Below are positions 39,477 through 52,843 of a DNA stretch of 64,000 nucleotides, in pieces. The DNA is from Elmis aenea (lineage: Eukaryota > Arthropoda > Insecta > Coleoptera > Elmidae): contig CANTFG010000067.1 in assembly GCA_947652605.1 (NCBI GenBank), positions 1 through 64,000 of the forward strand, read 5' to 3'. Below the pieces are notes generated by a model. It saw only the letters and a list, made by a program, of their open reading frames with translations, searched no databases and was not told the DNA's origin. The position numbers and the translations under genes were made by a program. Each line of letters begins with the position of its first letter. Position 1 is the stretch's first letter.

Positions 39477-40941
39477 AAAAAGTCCAATATAATCACAATG
39501 ACAAATTGTTAATTAGAACTACAAGCTTAAGTGAGGCGCGTACCTTGTCGTAATTTATGTAAAAGTTTTGTAAAACATTGAATTAAATAAGTAAATCGTA
39601 ATGACAACATAAACTTATCTATAAGAATGAAAATAACTGACGAAACTGATTTTCTTCATAAAATTGGGTCAATTTCAGTAGTATAATACAAAGAAATATA
39701 CAATAATCAAACGAGAATGAACAAGTTAAATAACTGCAAACCAATACACATACTGATACTTGTAATAAAGATTAACATGGTTTTTTAAATTTCATTGTCA
39801 TCGAACGAGTTTTATACGTAAATTGTTGAAAATATTACACAAAATAATAATACTATTGATAGGTTTTTTATCAAAAAAATTTAAAGTTTTCAACGTTTTA
39901 TTATGCTTAAAAATAAGTTTCGGAAATAACTTTTATGTATTACAAAAATGTAGTTTAACTTTTAAACTAACTTTTAAAAGTAGGGATCTGTTACATTTTT
40001 ATTTTTATCCTTAATAATAATATAAGCTGGCGTTTTTAAAGTTTTAAATGAGCTTTATTATTTTATATGACATTAATCGGTAGTTCTCATGGAATGCTTG
40101 ATAATTTTCTTGAAAAATCGGATCACGCGACCAAAATATATAAACAAAACACGAAAAATTAGCATTTATACTTTTTTTTAAAGTTGTTCCTTACAGAAAA
40201 AGTTAGGACCTTCACATACTAACCGAATCACCGACATCAACCAAGTTTTAATAGCAGTGAATAAAATCAATTTTATTTTCACGCTTTATTTTTAACATAA
40301 TAACAATTTGGTACGAAGCTGTATGCCACATTAATTAAAATTTAAAAAGTTATAAAGATATCACGTAGCTATAATACGGTGGGCGGTATTAAGTTTCGGG
40401 AAAGTTTGTAATACACCAAGTAAATGTCAGGTTTTGATATGTATCACGTACTGGTATCATATCATTGTATTATTAGTGTAACAATGTAAAATTTCAAAAG
40501 AATCCTAGTAAGTTCTGTTAGCGTATCGCTTTAGTTTACGAACGCCATTTATAACACTGCATAAATGAGCACAAATATTGAATATCAAAGCTTATGTTTA
40601 CTTCCAAAGCCTCAAAGTGCACTCTTCTTTGAAACCAAAAACTTCCAAAGTTGGGATAACATCTTAACTTGTTATCCTATATCACAGTAATAGCAAAAAG
40701 GCGGAGGATAATTTAAAGTTAACGGAAATAATTTGCAATGACTTGTGAATTGATATCGTCAATTTAATTGATGAAACGACAAGAAAAAAATGCGTTAATA
40801 ATTTAAATCCAAAGAGGCTTAAGAACCGATAAAAACTACTACTATTATTATTTAGTCCTTAAAGTTAATTTTTAAACATTATAAAATACAGTGTCCGCTA
40901 AAGATCACTTCACAGCCTTAACATCGCAAGAACCTATAAGA
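39477..40941. other. Intergenic, no gene recognised
   Basis: AT-rich, with short frames lacking any recognisable motif. Confidence 0.5.
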
Positions 40942-41193
40942 CAGTGGTTTCCAATCTTATTGCTCACCCGGCCCCCCTTTTTCTTAAAAAATGTTTGCGT
41001 CCCCTTCACTTTTAGTAACAATCCGATTTCATAAATACTGTTCTGATATAATAATTATTTTATGGGCTACAAAGCAATATACCATATTCTGTATAAATAA
41101 AGTTCTTTTTGTTTGTTTGTATTCAAAAATGACATTTTGGTAACAGCTGCGCGCCCTCTTGCCCTTTGCGCGCCCACAGGTTGGAAACCACTG
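40942..41193. mobile_element. Short hAT-like MITE, CAGTGGTTTCCAA ends
   Basis: 252 bp between CAGTGGTTTCCAATC and the inverted GTTGGAAACCACTG. GC-rich ends (CCCGGCCCCCC, CTGCGCGCCC) contrast with an AT-rich centre. No convincing 8-bp duplication was found. A second, truncated copy lies at 41489-41619. Confidence 0.65.
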
Positions 41194-41488
41194 CTTTAAT
41201 GGTTTAAAAAAGTTCCAAGGCACTCTAGATCTAGATAATAAACAAAGATCAAAATGAGCTTTTTTTTGTTAATAACCCGGTTATTATACTTGATGGTACA
41301 AAAATATTTTTCGAAAAAATTTGTAGATTTTTATGTACAGGGTGGTCCAAATTCGATGGGATTACAAGGGTATCTCGTTTAATATTCGAGATAGACAAAC
41401 GGTTAAATAAAAAATGTGCAGTTTTTTAAGACAACCTCAGAACCGTTTTCAAAAATATTTTGTAAAATAACTCAAAAACCGGAAATGA

Positions 41489-41619
41489 TATTCTGTATAA
41501 ATAAAGTTCTTTTTGTTTGTTTGTATTCAAAAATAATATTGTGGTAACAGCTGCGCGCCCGCCTTGCATTAGTCTCGCGCTCCCTAGGAGGGGCGCACCC
41601 CACAGGTTGGAAACCACTG
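41489..41619. mobile_element. Truncated second copy of the CAGTGGTTTCCAA element
   Basis: Shares TTCTGTATAAATAAAG, the GTAACAGCTGCGCGCCC block and the terminal GGTTGGAAACCACTG with the copy at 40942-41193, but lacks the left end. Confidence 0.7.
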
Positions 41620-43972
41620 ATATAAGATAAAGGAATTGTTCAACAACTACATTAAATTGTATCTTGGAGGGACGTCTAACAGTGCGGATATTACGCCATA
41701 CTTCCCCTTATCTCTTGACTCACTCCCATAACTTGAAAATTCTAAATAGCAAGAACACCTTTGTAATACACATCGAAAATAAAGTATCTGCGCTCTAAGA
41801 CCATATGAAAACTTGGCAAAGGGAACAAGTAGCTACTCTTAAATGGATTAAACCATTATAATTGACATTGACATCCATTAACGCTATGCAATAGTAACAT
41901 CGGCTTTAAAAGGCACTCCTTGCGCTTTTAAATAATCTTGTCGTGTAGTATCTGAGAAGATTATTTAAGAAAGCATTTTAAAAGATTATGAAGACTTCCT
42001 GGCGAAAATGCTAATACTTTTGATTTAAAATGAAGAAACTGACTTTAATATTGCATAACGTTTAATGGATATCAACTTAAAGATTTAATTTTTTTCCATT
42101 GCAAATAATTATTTCTCCTGTGTGATTTCCTTTTACACTAGCTTGGAGTAAAACTAAGTAATTTGTTTTTGATTGGCTTAATGTTAAAAGACCTAAATAC
42201 CTACATTACCTAGGCTTTCCAATGAGTATTACTAAAAGTACTTTGTGATATAAATTGAAAAGCGTACTGTTGGTAACGCCGAGAGTACATTTTGATAGTA
42301 TTGTTGCATAATCTCTTTTCATTTTCAACAAATTTGAAAGAGAGAATCTGTACCGTTACTTGTGTTGCACGATATTACAAGTATTAGCAATAAAGTTGTT
42401 AATACATATATGTATATGGAGAAAAGTGAAGCTCACTTATTTTAAGTGAGATATTTTACTGCCTTGTTGAAGTCTTCCAAGCATAGACGGTAAAATCGCG
42501 TTTGTGTTCGATGAAATTAAATTAAGTAGTGATAAAACCGGTAAAAGCCGGTTTTAGGAATTATTTATTTCGTTTTCGTTTTCGGACGAAAAATAATAAC
42601 TTCGTTTTCTTTGGGTTCCAATAAAAATTTCTGTTAAATTCGTTTAAAGCTTTTGTTTTCGTTCAGTTCTCAGTCCCTGCAAATAATTGAATAACAACTT
42701 TATAGATTCCTAAAATGTTTCAAATTTACCATTTTGGAGTGTTAAAGGTTTTAGTAAAAGATAAGTCTCTGCATGGGCGTTCACAGGGGAGTGCAAACGG
42801 GGCACTTGTCCCTCCCTGGAATCGAGTATTCCATTAATGACCAAATTAAAGAGGGTCAAATTAAAAGTTCGTTAATATTTTACTGCAGTCCTTTAAAAGC
42901 TTTGCCTACCCCTGGATAATTTTCTGCGGACTCCTATGAGTCTCTGTAGGTATATTCCAAGTTGTTGATGTATAAAAATTGAAATTGCTTTAAAGTGAAA
43001 TATAAATAATTGACAACATTTTGGCGGTGTTCGTCTAATCGTTCAAGAATTTTTGCAATATCAGGTGATTTTTAAACTGACTGTATCTGGAGCATGGTAA
43101 TTCCCACAAATTTATTGATCTTGAAACTTTTTAGTCACTTTCATATAAACTATTTTAAACGATAAAAATCTCTAAATAGATAAGAATAAGTACAAAAAAA
43201 CTTTCAGCTAAATTATCACTGTAATTATGCATGAAAAAGTTGTTTTAAATGTGTAATTATAAAAATTGTGCTGCAAAAATTGCATAACACTTTGGATTAA
43301 ATATTTATTAATATTCAACCAAACTGCATTTTTCACCCACAGTTTTAATTACCCAAAGAAGCTTAGGAGCTTATCGTGCACAATTTACAAATGTATATTA
43401 TAGAAATTAGAGATATGGAGTATTTAGTCATTAATGAAAGGATTACGAGATTCGACCGAACTAATCCCACTTCCACAATTCACAATTCACCATACACCAA
43501 AATATAAACGAAGCACAATAAACACGCGTAAGTAATACATTAAAGAAATAATTTTTTATTTATTGAACTAAAAAATTACCCTTCGTCTGAGTAAAATTAC
43601 TTTTTGCAACAGCAGTAATAGCAAACCAATACATTATTCTTGACGTTTTATATGTAAATAGTTAAAGTTAAGTATTCCAAAAAATATCAGCCCTATAATC
43701 TTGCAAAAAAAAAGTTCAAAACAATTTTTCAACCTTGTAATTTTAGAGTGTAGGCTCTCGCGAGCATTACATAACTTTAAGGAATACTAAATTTGTATAA
43801 TAATAAAGTAAACATAGGTAACTTCACTTGCTAAAGTTACCTAAATTATTGTGGGGTTTTATCTTTTATTAACTCTTGAATATTATAAATACATGAAAGT
43901 AAAGACTGTAATCATATTACTAAAAAATAGACACTGTGCATGCAAATACAAAGGCATTATTGACTATACACA
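41620..43972. other. Intergenic, no gene recognised
   Basis: AT-rich sequence without supportable ORFs, RNAs or clear elements. Confidence 0.5.
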
Positions 43973-44040
43973 TACAGGGTTCTCGTTTTTCGAGGGCCAC
44001 TATGAGGATCTCGTAAACGGTAAGAGTTACGACTTCGGTT
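43973..44040 (+). mobile_element. TACAGGGTTCTCG element end, copy 1
   Basis: Shares a nearly identical run of about 60 bp (TACAGGGTTCTCGTTTTTCG ... CTCGTAAACGGTAAGAG) with 45628-45689, in the same orientation. Its inner part matches the right end of the complete element at 36239-36766. Confidence 0.7.
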
Positions 44041-45627
44041 AAATTAGGGCAAAGTTGTATATTCAGGTGCTTAATAATTTGATGCAAACAGAACTTATCT
44101 AGCTCTTTTAGTTTTGAGATATAGGGAAAAAAGTAAAAAAGGGTTTTTGTTTTTTGCCCGTAACTTTTTCATTTGATGTCGAATTTAATTTCTGTTAAAA
44201 CTTTTCATGGTCACTTTTTGCAAGGAATCAAATTCCCTAATTATATTTTCCGTGCGACGTTTCGTTTTTTTAAAACCATCATCAGGTCAATTTTTTCTTA
44301 TGGACGCTATATCTGATTTTAACGCCAATTTGTAGAGCATTTTTTCCTGAATTCGACATTGTATAACACTTGGGATTTTTTTGAAACAATTGTTGTTAAA
44401 AATGGAAAAAAACAAATATTTAATTTAAAACAAATCCTAATCGGCATGGTAAATAATTGTCTTTGTCCCTTTTTCCTTGGAAGCCCGTAAGTAAACCGCA
44501 TGAAATTACTATTAAAGGGATTTAATTTAAAAAAATAGGTAGATAATAATAAATATGTTAGGAATGCATTAACATTGTTCACTTATTAACAATTATTTTT
44601 AGAATATTTCCTTTGGTTAAGTAATAAATTTCTCTAAAATGTATATTTAATCCTTATTTGGCATACAATTTGCGTGTATGCCAAACATATTTATGCTGTA
44701 AAGCAAACTGTACAATTGATAAATCTTTTAGTTATTTAAATAATTTATTTTAGTACTCATTTAGTTTAAAATTCACTTATAAACAATAAATCTACTAACG
44801 CAGAGCGAGAGTCTCTTGTTATGATCAAATCAGATAATATTTGAAAGCTTTATGAATGTGCTTCTTTTCAATTATTTTCGTAATAGTTCTACTGCAATCA
44901 GGCGTACTATACAAATTCCATGAAAGGTTTTTTTTAAATCGATGTATGAATAACATGTGGAATATTTTACATGTGTAAATTACCATATTCGGTTTCTACC
45001 TGTAGAAGCGTAAAATGCAATTTTATTCTACGAAGTAGGTACTGTAAAAGCTTCGTATTTTAATGTAACTCAATTTACTCACAAATAAATTTAAATAAAT
45101 TTGTACGTGGGTGGATTAAAAAGTTCGCGACCTGGCCTAAAAACAATTGTTTTATAGGTATGTTCTCAATAATTTTTATATTTCTACATAAAAAGTTTAT
45201 TTATGGTCAGATTTTCATAAACTTTTTTTAAAATGATAAAGCATCTAAAAACTGTACTTAGGCACCCTATTTTAAAATTCAGTTTACACCCACAAAGCCT
45301 ACTATGACTTTTTTTTTCGATGACAAAATTGGCAAAATTTGTTTAGCAATTTTTTTATCTAAAATCTGACTACACCATTGGATTCGGGATGCCCTCAAAT
45401 GGGTTTGTACCAAATTTCATGAGAAAATATTTATTTGCCATGAATCCAAACTAACCGTACTACATAAAAAACTTTTAAAACTATAGTTTTTCATGTATAG
45501 CCTTGGTAGTACTAATATTAACAGAAATAACCATAAACATTTATGCAGATTGGAAAAACCTGTATAGCGAAGAAGTATAATTAAGTAAATATGCTATTAC
45601 TTAAATTAAAATGAGAGGTGTGTGTTA
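44041..45627. other. Intergenic between two element ends
   Basis: No gene recognised. The sequence just inside copy 1 (to about 44280) resembles the internal, non-coding style of TACAGGG elements. Confidence 0.45.
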
Positions 45628-45689
45628 TACAGGGTTCTCGTTTTTCGAGGGCCACTATGGGGATCTCGTAAACGGTAAGAGTTACGACT
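45628..45689 (+). mobile_element. TACAGGGTTCTCG element end, copy 2
   Basis: Same terminal sequence as at 43973, ending in GGTAAGAGTTACGAC, then diverging. Confidence 0.7.
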
Positions 45690-45974
45690 AAATAAAAAAA
45701 AAATATATTTAACAGATTAATAAATCACATATTTAAAATAATATGTGATCAGTTAAAATTTAAAAAAAATACAATATAAAAATTTAAAAAATTATTGTTT
45801 CTCATAGATTGATGACTACGAGATATCTATTATATGTATTTTATTAAACTATTTATCGATTTATCAATGTTTGGTTGGCTGATTTATTGTCTTTACTATT
45901 TACTTGTAACAAATTTAAAATAAAGCAAGAAAACTTCTACATGATATTAAACCCACCAGATAACCACATAAACG

Positions 45975-46425
45975 AACAGCAAATATATATATTTTTAAAA
46001 ACAGTTTTTGCATTTTTAAGAGCTAATAACTATTTGATTTATAGAATAGATATAAAAGTCTATTCTGTTTAGTAATATAGTTTAAATAAACAAATTGGTT
46101 TTACATTTTATTGTTATTTTTCGATTATTTTAATCAGGTATTTAGATCGCATCTTACTTTAAAAATTTTCCCACCACTGTTCTTGCTACCAAATTTTGCA
46201 GAGGACAAGTAAACCCAAACTTCACTTTCGCTACTATACAAAATCAGCCACCGAATAACACCACACGCGGAGAGCAAATACATGTTTTTTCTCTTTAATA
46301 GTTTTTGCTTCTTTAAATGCTAATAAGCAATTGATTTACAGAATAGAAATAAAAGTCAATTCTGTTTAGTAGCATCGTTAAACTAAGCAACATAGGTTTT
46401 TTATTTTATAGTTGTAATCTGCAAA
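45975..46425. repeat. Diverged direct duplication, offset about 298 bp
   Basis: The segment around 45975-46125 (AGCAAATATATAT ... AGAATAGATATAAAAGTC) recurs at about 46272-46425 with many substitutions (AGCAAATACATG ... AGAATAGAAATAAAAGTC). A short ORF covers part of copy 1 but is not conserved in copy 2, so I do not call a gene. Confidence 0.6.
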
Positions 46426-46429
46426 TTTT

Positions 46430-47209
46430 TCAATTTATGCACGGATAAACTTAGTCGGTGTCGTCTGCGTTTGAGAAGTCGCCAATTTATGCATCGTTTA
46501 TGAAATGTAGGTGTTTTAAAAGCGTTCTATCACACCACAATTGTGATGTAAATTTTGAATTACAGTACCTTGCTTACTGATCTGATTAACTTCAAACTTA
46601 TCATCTTATTTTATCAACCTGTACCCGTATCTCTGTCTCGTTTGCGTTTATTGCTGTAAATAGAAACGAAAGCAAGATGCACTGTGGCATTGTGATGATA
46701 ATCAGAAAATTGTTGTGTAGAAATTCACGATCGAACTCTGGTTGTAAATACAACGTGCAGCAGTCATGGAAATAAGGATTAATCTAATTTTCGGAAGACG
46801 AGTGTTTCCCATTCTGTCAAATGAGTTATAAAATTACCGGCTTTTGAAAGGGACGTTAAGCTTTTCAGTGTTTTTAATTTCAGTTATCGCTTCATCAAAA
46901 GTGGTTGTAATACGGTTTTGCAAAAACAAAAAGAGTGAGAATGTAATGGTAAAAACTCTCAAACAAAAATGGAGTGTTTTTAATTACACGATTTTTGTGA
47001 AAAGTTTGTTCTGAAACTGTTCTGGATACAAGTAAAAATTATTGTGATTTAGTTTTTTACTCCCCAAAAAGATCAATTACGAGGAACGTTCAAATATAAT
47101 AAGGAATTTTCCTGACTCACTGGACAAACAACACTGACATGTTTGGACCTTTTAATAGTAGTGCTAGTGCTAGTTTCTCTTTCCATCATCCTTGTTAGTT
47201 GTAATCAAC
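46430..47209. other. Intergenic, no gene recognised
   Basis: AT-rich. The part from about 47080 may be the 5' untranslated or terminal region of the mariner relic that follows. Confidence 0.4.
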
Positions 47210-47855
47210 ATGTCGGAGCAAGAAGTTTACAACAGCATATAGCGCAGCGAATTACCATAGATTTTTCACTAAAGGAGGTGTCATTATGTCTCAGATTTAT
47301 TCGAAACTTAGAAATCAGGTTGGGGATGTCTTTCTCAATTTAGAGTGTATGATTGGTGCTAGTCTTTTAAAAAAGACCGGGTAAGAGTTAAATATGAACC
47401 ACATGCTCGTCAGCTGAGAACCTCAACCGATGAAGACAAGCTGAACAACAAAGTTGATGCACTAATTCGAGACGATCGGATAATCACCGTCAGAGAAATC
47501 GCTAAGAAACTTAAAATAAGTGTTGGTAGTGTGAAAACATAAGCTAAAGATCGTCTTAAATTCAGAAAGGTGAATGCCAGGTGGGTTCCCAATCTTTTTA
47601 TGCCTGAACACAAAGAACGAGGATTGGTTGCAGTCTTCTGCAGCGTTATGAAAAGGACGGATACAAGTTTTTAGACTCCATAGCAACTTGTGATGAAATA
47701 TGGGTTGTTCACTACTTCACTCCAGCGTCAACACGAGTAAGCATGTAATGGCGACATTCAAGCTCACCACTACCACGGAAAGCCAAAACGACATTTTCAC
47801 CTGGGAAAATTATGGTCACTTTCTTTTGGGATTTTTTACCTCGATTTTCTCAAAG
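47210..47855 (+). pseudogene. Degenerate mariner transposase (DD34D type), 3'-truncated
   Basis: Starts with an AUG and MSEQEVYNS-like residues, then (in shifting frames) a helix-turn-helix region with TVREIAKKLKISVGSV, a KVNARWVPNLF linker, the first catalytic motif TCDEIWVVHY and a KIMVTFFWD strand. Stops and frameshifts break it, and it is cut off at about 47855 by an abutting LINE fragment. Mariner transposases cut and paste at TA sites; this copy cannot. Confidence 0.8.
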
Positions 47856-48157
47856 AACTTCTTCTTAATCGGTTCCTCTTGTACCTTTCGGTGTCAAGGT
47901 ATGCTTTTCTATTTCTGTTATGTTTCTCCACTCCTGCCTATCGTTAGCTAGTTGTGGCACATCTCTCCAGCTGACTCCTTTTTCTTTTAGTCTCTGCCTC
48001 ACTTCTTTTTCCCATTTTATTCTTGGTCTTCCTCTATTTCTTGTTCCCTCCATCTTCATTTTCCATCCTATTTTCGCGTATCTACTGTCTAGCATGCGTA
48101 GTAGATGTCCAAGCCATCTTAATTGATTCGTCTCCATCTTTTTCTCAATATCTGTTA

Positions 48158-49839
48158 GGCCCTCTGCACACGGAGCAACTCAAAACAAACTGATCACCGA
48201 CGCAAATCACCAACCGGTCCGCAATGAGTTGCAACCTGTGTAATTGAATGGGACACTGCAGACGGGGCAACTCGTTACAAACCAGTCGGTAACGCGTTGG
48301 CAATCAGTTGTAGGCAACTCAACCTGTCAACTCGTTTTGGACTTGAATCACCAACCAGTTGCTTGTTCGGCCGATTGCATCAGCGGGGAGAATATCTTGT
48401 ATTGTTTTTCTTGTACAGATTTCGATATAGAATTCCAAACGTTTGAAACTGTGTGTGACACGGAGACATATTTTATATACAATTTACTAACCATGCACAT
48501 GCGCCTAAACAGTATAAACACAGATAAGACCCAAACAGAATGCGAGAATAGAAATTCCTGAACAGTTAATTCTTGGTAATCCGAAGTAGGATGATGTTAT
48601 TGTTTAAAATGGCAATTACAAGGGATAAATACCTTGTTTTAGAGGGAGTGCATATAGGTAGAAGTACAGATTACAAAGAAAGAATTTATAGGGGTGGTAG
48701 TGGCATATGGCTCGAATGAGAATGCGGCAGAAGAGGATAAGAGTAGTGGTATACTACGGTTCCTGCGACAGTTCGATGGCATATTCATCCGGAGCTTACT
48801 ATGATCGATGTTTAAAGGTCGCGAAGAAGTCTTTGAAGGTCGTCGACAATGACCAGAGGGTGGTTGCTGAAGGAGTCTTTGAAATGTTTGAGGGTGTGTT
48901 TTTTGGGGTTGCCGAAGAAGTCTTTCAAGGTCGTCGACAATGACCAGAGGGTGGTTGCTGAAACATTCCAAAGACTCCTTCAGCAACCACCCTCTGGTCA
49001 TTGTCGACGACCTTGAAAGACTTCTTCGCGACCTTCAAACATCGATCATAGTAAGCTCCGGATGGACATGTAATCGAACTGTCGCAGGAACCGTAGTATA
49101 CCACTACTGTTATCCTCTTCTGCCGCATTCTCATTCGAGCCATATGCCATTACCACCCCTATCAATTATTTCTTTGTAATCTGTACTTCTACCTATATGC
49201 ACTCCCTCTAAAACAAGGTATTTATCCCTTGTAATTGCCATTTTAAACAATAACATCATCCTACTTCGGATTACCAAGAATTAACTGTTCAGGAATTTCT
49301 ATTGCTTTTATTTCCTTTAGCTGCAGATGTTCAAAATCAGCCGCTATTATTCACGAACTGAATGCGCATCTGTAGCACGCACTTTCTATATCAAAACTTA
49401 TATGGAAATAGGAAAAGTCGTATAGTATTTTCTGTGCAAGAAACTATACAGAATTTTGTACGAAAAACCTGTATGACACGATATAAGATTTTCTGTATAG
49501 TATTTGGTACAGATTTCTATATAGAAAACTATACCGTACCGTGTCACACGGGCTTAAGAATGTTTTAAACCGAATTTTTAAGTCAGTTTTGTTCAAAATA
49601 AGATTCCACCCAGTGCAAGCAGAGGTTCTTAAACTTATCGCCATCTAACGAATTTTTAGCCCACAAAGTTTGTGATGTTCCACCATCCATGACCACACAC
49701 AACACAGAAACTGCAGATTTCGATCAGTTCTGAGTTGCCCCGTGTGTGGAGCTACATCACTAATGAGTTTGTAACCGGTTAGTAATTTCAATCACAAACC
49801 AGTTGCGTTTGTTTTGAGTTGCTCCGTGTGCATAGGGCC
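48158..49839. mobile_element. PIF/Harbinger-like non-autonomous foldback element
   Basis: Ends GGCCCTCTGCACACGGAGCA and inverted GGCCCTATGCACACGGAGCA (about 33 bp, one mismatch), flanked by TTA duplications (48155-48157 and 49840-49842), the PIF/Harbinger signature. A second, internal inverted pair (GACGGGGCAACTCG near 48258; GAGTTGCCCCGTGTG near 49731) lies inside the ends. The centre is a large palindrome (48546-49304). The open frames inside are palindrome arms read both ways, not a full transposase. It interrupts a LINE fragment. Confidence 0.82.
48546..49304. repeat. Large internal palindrome of the Harbinger-like element
   Basis: The left arm from AATAGAAATTCCTGAACAG and the right arm ending CTGTTCAGGAATTTCTATT are inverted copies of each other over about 350 bp, including a GTCGTCGACAATGACCAG block that occurs three times near the axis. 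Transcribed, it would form a long hairpin RNA. Confidence 0.85.
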
Positions 49840-49905
49840 TTACTCCTAGGTTATTTCGAATTTTATCGTTACTTCTCAAAGAACTAAAAACTATTAATGC
49901 TAAGT

Positions 49906-50497
49906 ACTATTCAATGATTTTAATAGAGAGAGTGAAGCCAGCGATTCGTTCCTAGAGAAGAGTTACCTAGGAGGCAGTTTGTTTCCTTCAATTGCATTTA
50001 AAGTAAAATAGTTAGTTATCGGTGCGCGGTAACAAAACAATCGATATGACTGAAAATAAATTTAGGTTATATAACTAATGATCTCCATCCAACAAATTTT
50101 GATAGAAAAATAGTGTTTTATTCTTTATAATAAATCAGATATGAAGAAAACACGCACTAGGTGGACACAATCTATGTAATTACACAAAGTTTAAATAATT
50201 TTAACTTAACGCGGTGAACTGTTTTAAAACCTCATTTTATTTATGACCTTTTACTCGAAATACTTTCATGACGTTGATTAATTTCCTAATATAAAAATGT
50301 TGTTACAATAAGAGTTTGCATAAAATGTAAAAAGAAGAAAGAACAGTCTCTAGAGTGAGACTCTACCTGAGCAATATTAATTTCTGAAAGTACAAAAGCG
50401 AAGTATGCCGCATTTGCTGTTAGTGTTTTTGATATACCTACAACCCATATAAACTTGTTTGTGGCATTTTAAATTTAGTAGAAATAAAACTTTTCTA
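49906..50497. other. Intergenic, no gene recognised
   Basis: AT-rich, no supportable feature; short gap between two LINE relics. Confidence 0.45.
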
Positions 50498-52090
50498 TTC
50501 ACAATACTCAACACTCAACACAGAAGAACAGGAAGACGGCATCACAATAGAAGAACTACAACAAGGATTAAAGAAATTAAAAAACGGTAAAACACCAGGA
50601 CATGACAGGATAACAAGCGAAATGTTAAAAAATATGGGACCCCAAGGAACACGTCTACTTCTAGAAGTCATGAACAAGGCATGGTCCGAAGAAATAATAC
50701 CGAAGGACTGGGAGATAGGTATGATACTGCCTATATTTAAGAAGGGGAACAGCAAATATTGCAATAATTACAGGGGCATAATGCTTCTCAGCACAGCACT
50801 AAAATTGTAAGAACAAATACTATCACAGAAACTAACAAAAATATTAGATAAGACATTAACAGAATCACAAAGTGGATTTAGAAAAGGTAGGATTGTTCAG
50901 GATCACATATTCACAATTAAACAGATTATTACCAAAACACAACTAAAAAGAGAAAAAGCATACTTCGCATTTATAGATTTACAAAAAGCATTCGATAAAG
51001 TGTCTAGACAAAAAGTTTGGGAGATCCTTGAAGAAAGAAAGGTAGACAATAAACTAATAAGAAATATCAGATGCTTGTATAAGAAAACAATAAACCGCGT
51101 GGTAACGAAAAACATGAAATCGGAATACAGAAGATGGATTAAGACCAGGGGGAGGAATGAGCCCAATATTGTTTACAATATTTATGGACAATATCATTAA
51201 GAAGTGCCAAAAAAAAGTAAAAAGTTTATTCGTAGGCTATAAGAATTTACAGAAGGTCGAAATAGCAGAGTGTGCGTTCGCAGACGATGTAGTCATTATG
51301 GCAGAGAATGTAAAAGATCTCAAAACTAATACAGAAATTTGGAAAAAAGCATTAGAAGAAAATGGAATGGAAATAAATCACAAGAAAACAAAAGTGATGA
51401 CGACAAACGAAGGAAACGAGAACATAAACATAGAAATTGAAGGAGATAAAATTGAAACCCTACAGTGTTTTGACTACCTTGGAATAGTAATCGAGAAGAC
51501 AGGACTACAGGAAGTGGAAATTAACAAGAGAATAGAAAAAGCAATGAAAACATACCATGCCATCGACAAGACGTTCGTCAATAAAAGAGATATCAAAAAA
51601 GACTAAAATAAATGTATACCGCACAATATTCCGACCAATATTGACTTTTGGATGCGAGTCCTGGACACTAACAACTAGCTAAAAAAAAAGTAAAATACAA
51701 GCTGCCGAAATGAAATTTTTAAGAAGAGTAAGAGGTGTAACAAGAACGGACAGAATAAGAAACGAACAAATTAGAAACGAATTAGAAGTAGAATTTATCT
51801 TGCAATTCATAGAAACTAGGCAACTGAGTTGGTGGGGACATCTACAGAGGATGGACGCAAGAAGACAGGTAAAGAGAGTGTGGGAAGCAAGAGTACAAAC
51901 AAGGAGGAAAAGAGGAAGACCGAGAGAAACGTGGGAAAAGGCGGTATGAAAATTTTGGAGAAGTAAGGAAAATCATGGCGCGAAGCAAAAGAAATGGCAC
52001 AGAATAAAAAACAATGGTGCAAATTCGTGCATAGTACATAGATATGCACACATCCCTGCACCTACGGGTAGATGGGAATTTGATTATATA
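50498..52090 (+). pseudogene. LINE reverse transcriptase relic with FADD motif
   Basis: Translation across several broken frames gives an RT domain: ITIEELQQGLKKLKNGKTPG, NYRGIMLLS, SGFRKGRIVQDHIF, FIDLQKAFDKV, GMSPILFTIFMDNI, the catalytic FADDVVIMAEN (about 51278), then the C-terminal FLRRVRGV and SWWGHLQRMD ... KRGRPRETWEKAV. Stops near 50808, 51200 and 51604 and a frameshift near 51140 inactivate it. The 3' end passes into an (AT)n tail near 52085. The endonuclease half is missing. Confidence 0.88.
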
Positions 52091-52092
52091 TA

Positions 52093-52843
52093 TACAGGGT
52101 GTGTAAAAATTGGCGGTGAAATTAATTGTGGAAATGCTTTAGTTCAAGAAATAAATGAAGTTTTTGGCGTTAGTGAAGTGAACAGTCAGCTTTTTCGATT
52201 TCCACGGCACTCTATTTGCTTTAATAACGATTAGAAAAAACAAATGTCGAATATCTCGAAAAGTATGAGTTTTGGGTATAGGACATACTTAATAAAAAAT
52301 GAAGCTCTCTTAAAGACGAATTCGATGACATAAGAAAATACAGGGGTTTGCATTTGAAAAAATTGAATTACGAGCTTTTGAAAATCAGGAAAGTTGTCAC
52401 CTATTTATGAACACCCTGTATGCGTGATTCAAACTTTTTCGTATCGAGCTAATAGAGCAATGTTTTCTGCATGTCCTTACCAAATTACAAGTCTGTGCTT
52501 CGAAAAATGACTTCAGGAGAGTTTTTTAAATAAAGACTTAAAACCTTGAAAAATTTTGAAAATTATTTTTTTTTAGTGACAAAGCCGCATAAAAACCTAT
52601 ATTGTTTTATATCGATGTAAAGCTAAAATAAAGGCGGTCAAGAATATTAAATAAAAAATGGGGTGTTGTATTTGAAATATAAAAGTTGCTATTGGTTCCA
52701 GAGAGGTGACTCACCCTGTATATTTGAAAATATTTTTATCGTGTTCGGAAGAAAAAACTGTATGGAATACCGTTTGAATCAACTTTATATCTCAAACCGT
52801 TTAGCCACAATCGACCGATCCGCCACTAATGACTCACCCTGTA
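52093..52843. mobile_element. TACAGGGTG-family element or composite
   Basis: The left end TACAGGGTGTG and right end inverted TACAGGGTGAGTC enclose about 750 bp. Further inverted ACCCTGTA words at about 52412 and 52706 suggest two or more elements nested or side by side. It sits at the tail of the LINE relic. Non-coding. Confidence 0.45.

Larger units (their letters stand above)
47865..49905 (-). pseudogene. LINE RT C-terminal fragment, split by a nested DNA element
   Basis: On the - strand, 47865-48137 encodes the tail of a LINE polyprotein: QLRWLGHLLRM, NRGRPRIKWEKEV and SWRDVPQLANDRQEWR. The reading frame upstream continues to 48157 and resumes at 49843 after the 1.68-kb insertion, keeping frame when one copy of the TTA target is removed (residues like DKIRNN before the junction). 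The RT core is absent. Confidence 0.75.

Noticed and set aside
48639..49179. Several mutually mirrored ORFs in the Harbinger-like element
   Set aside because: They are the two palindrome arms read on both strands, not separate proteins.
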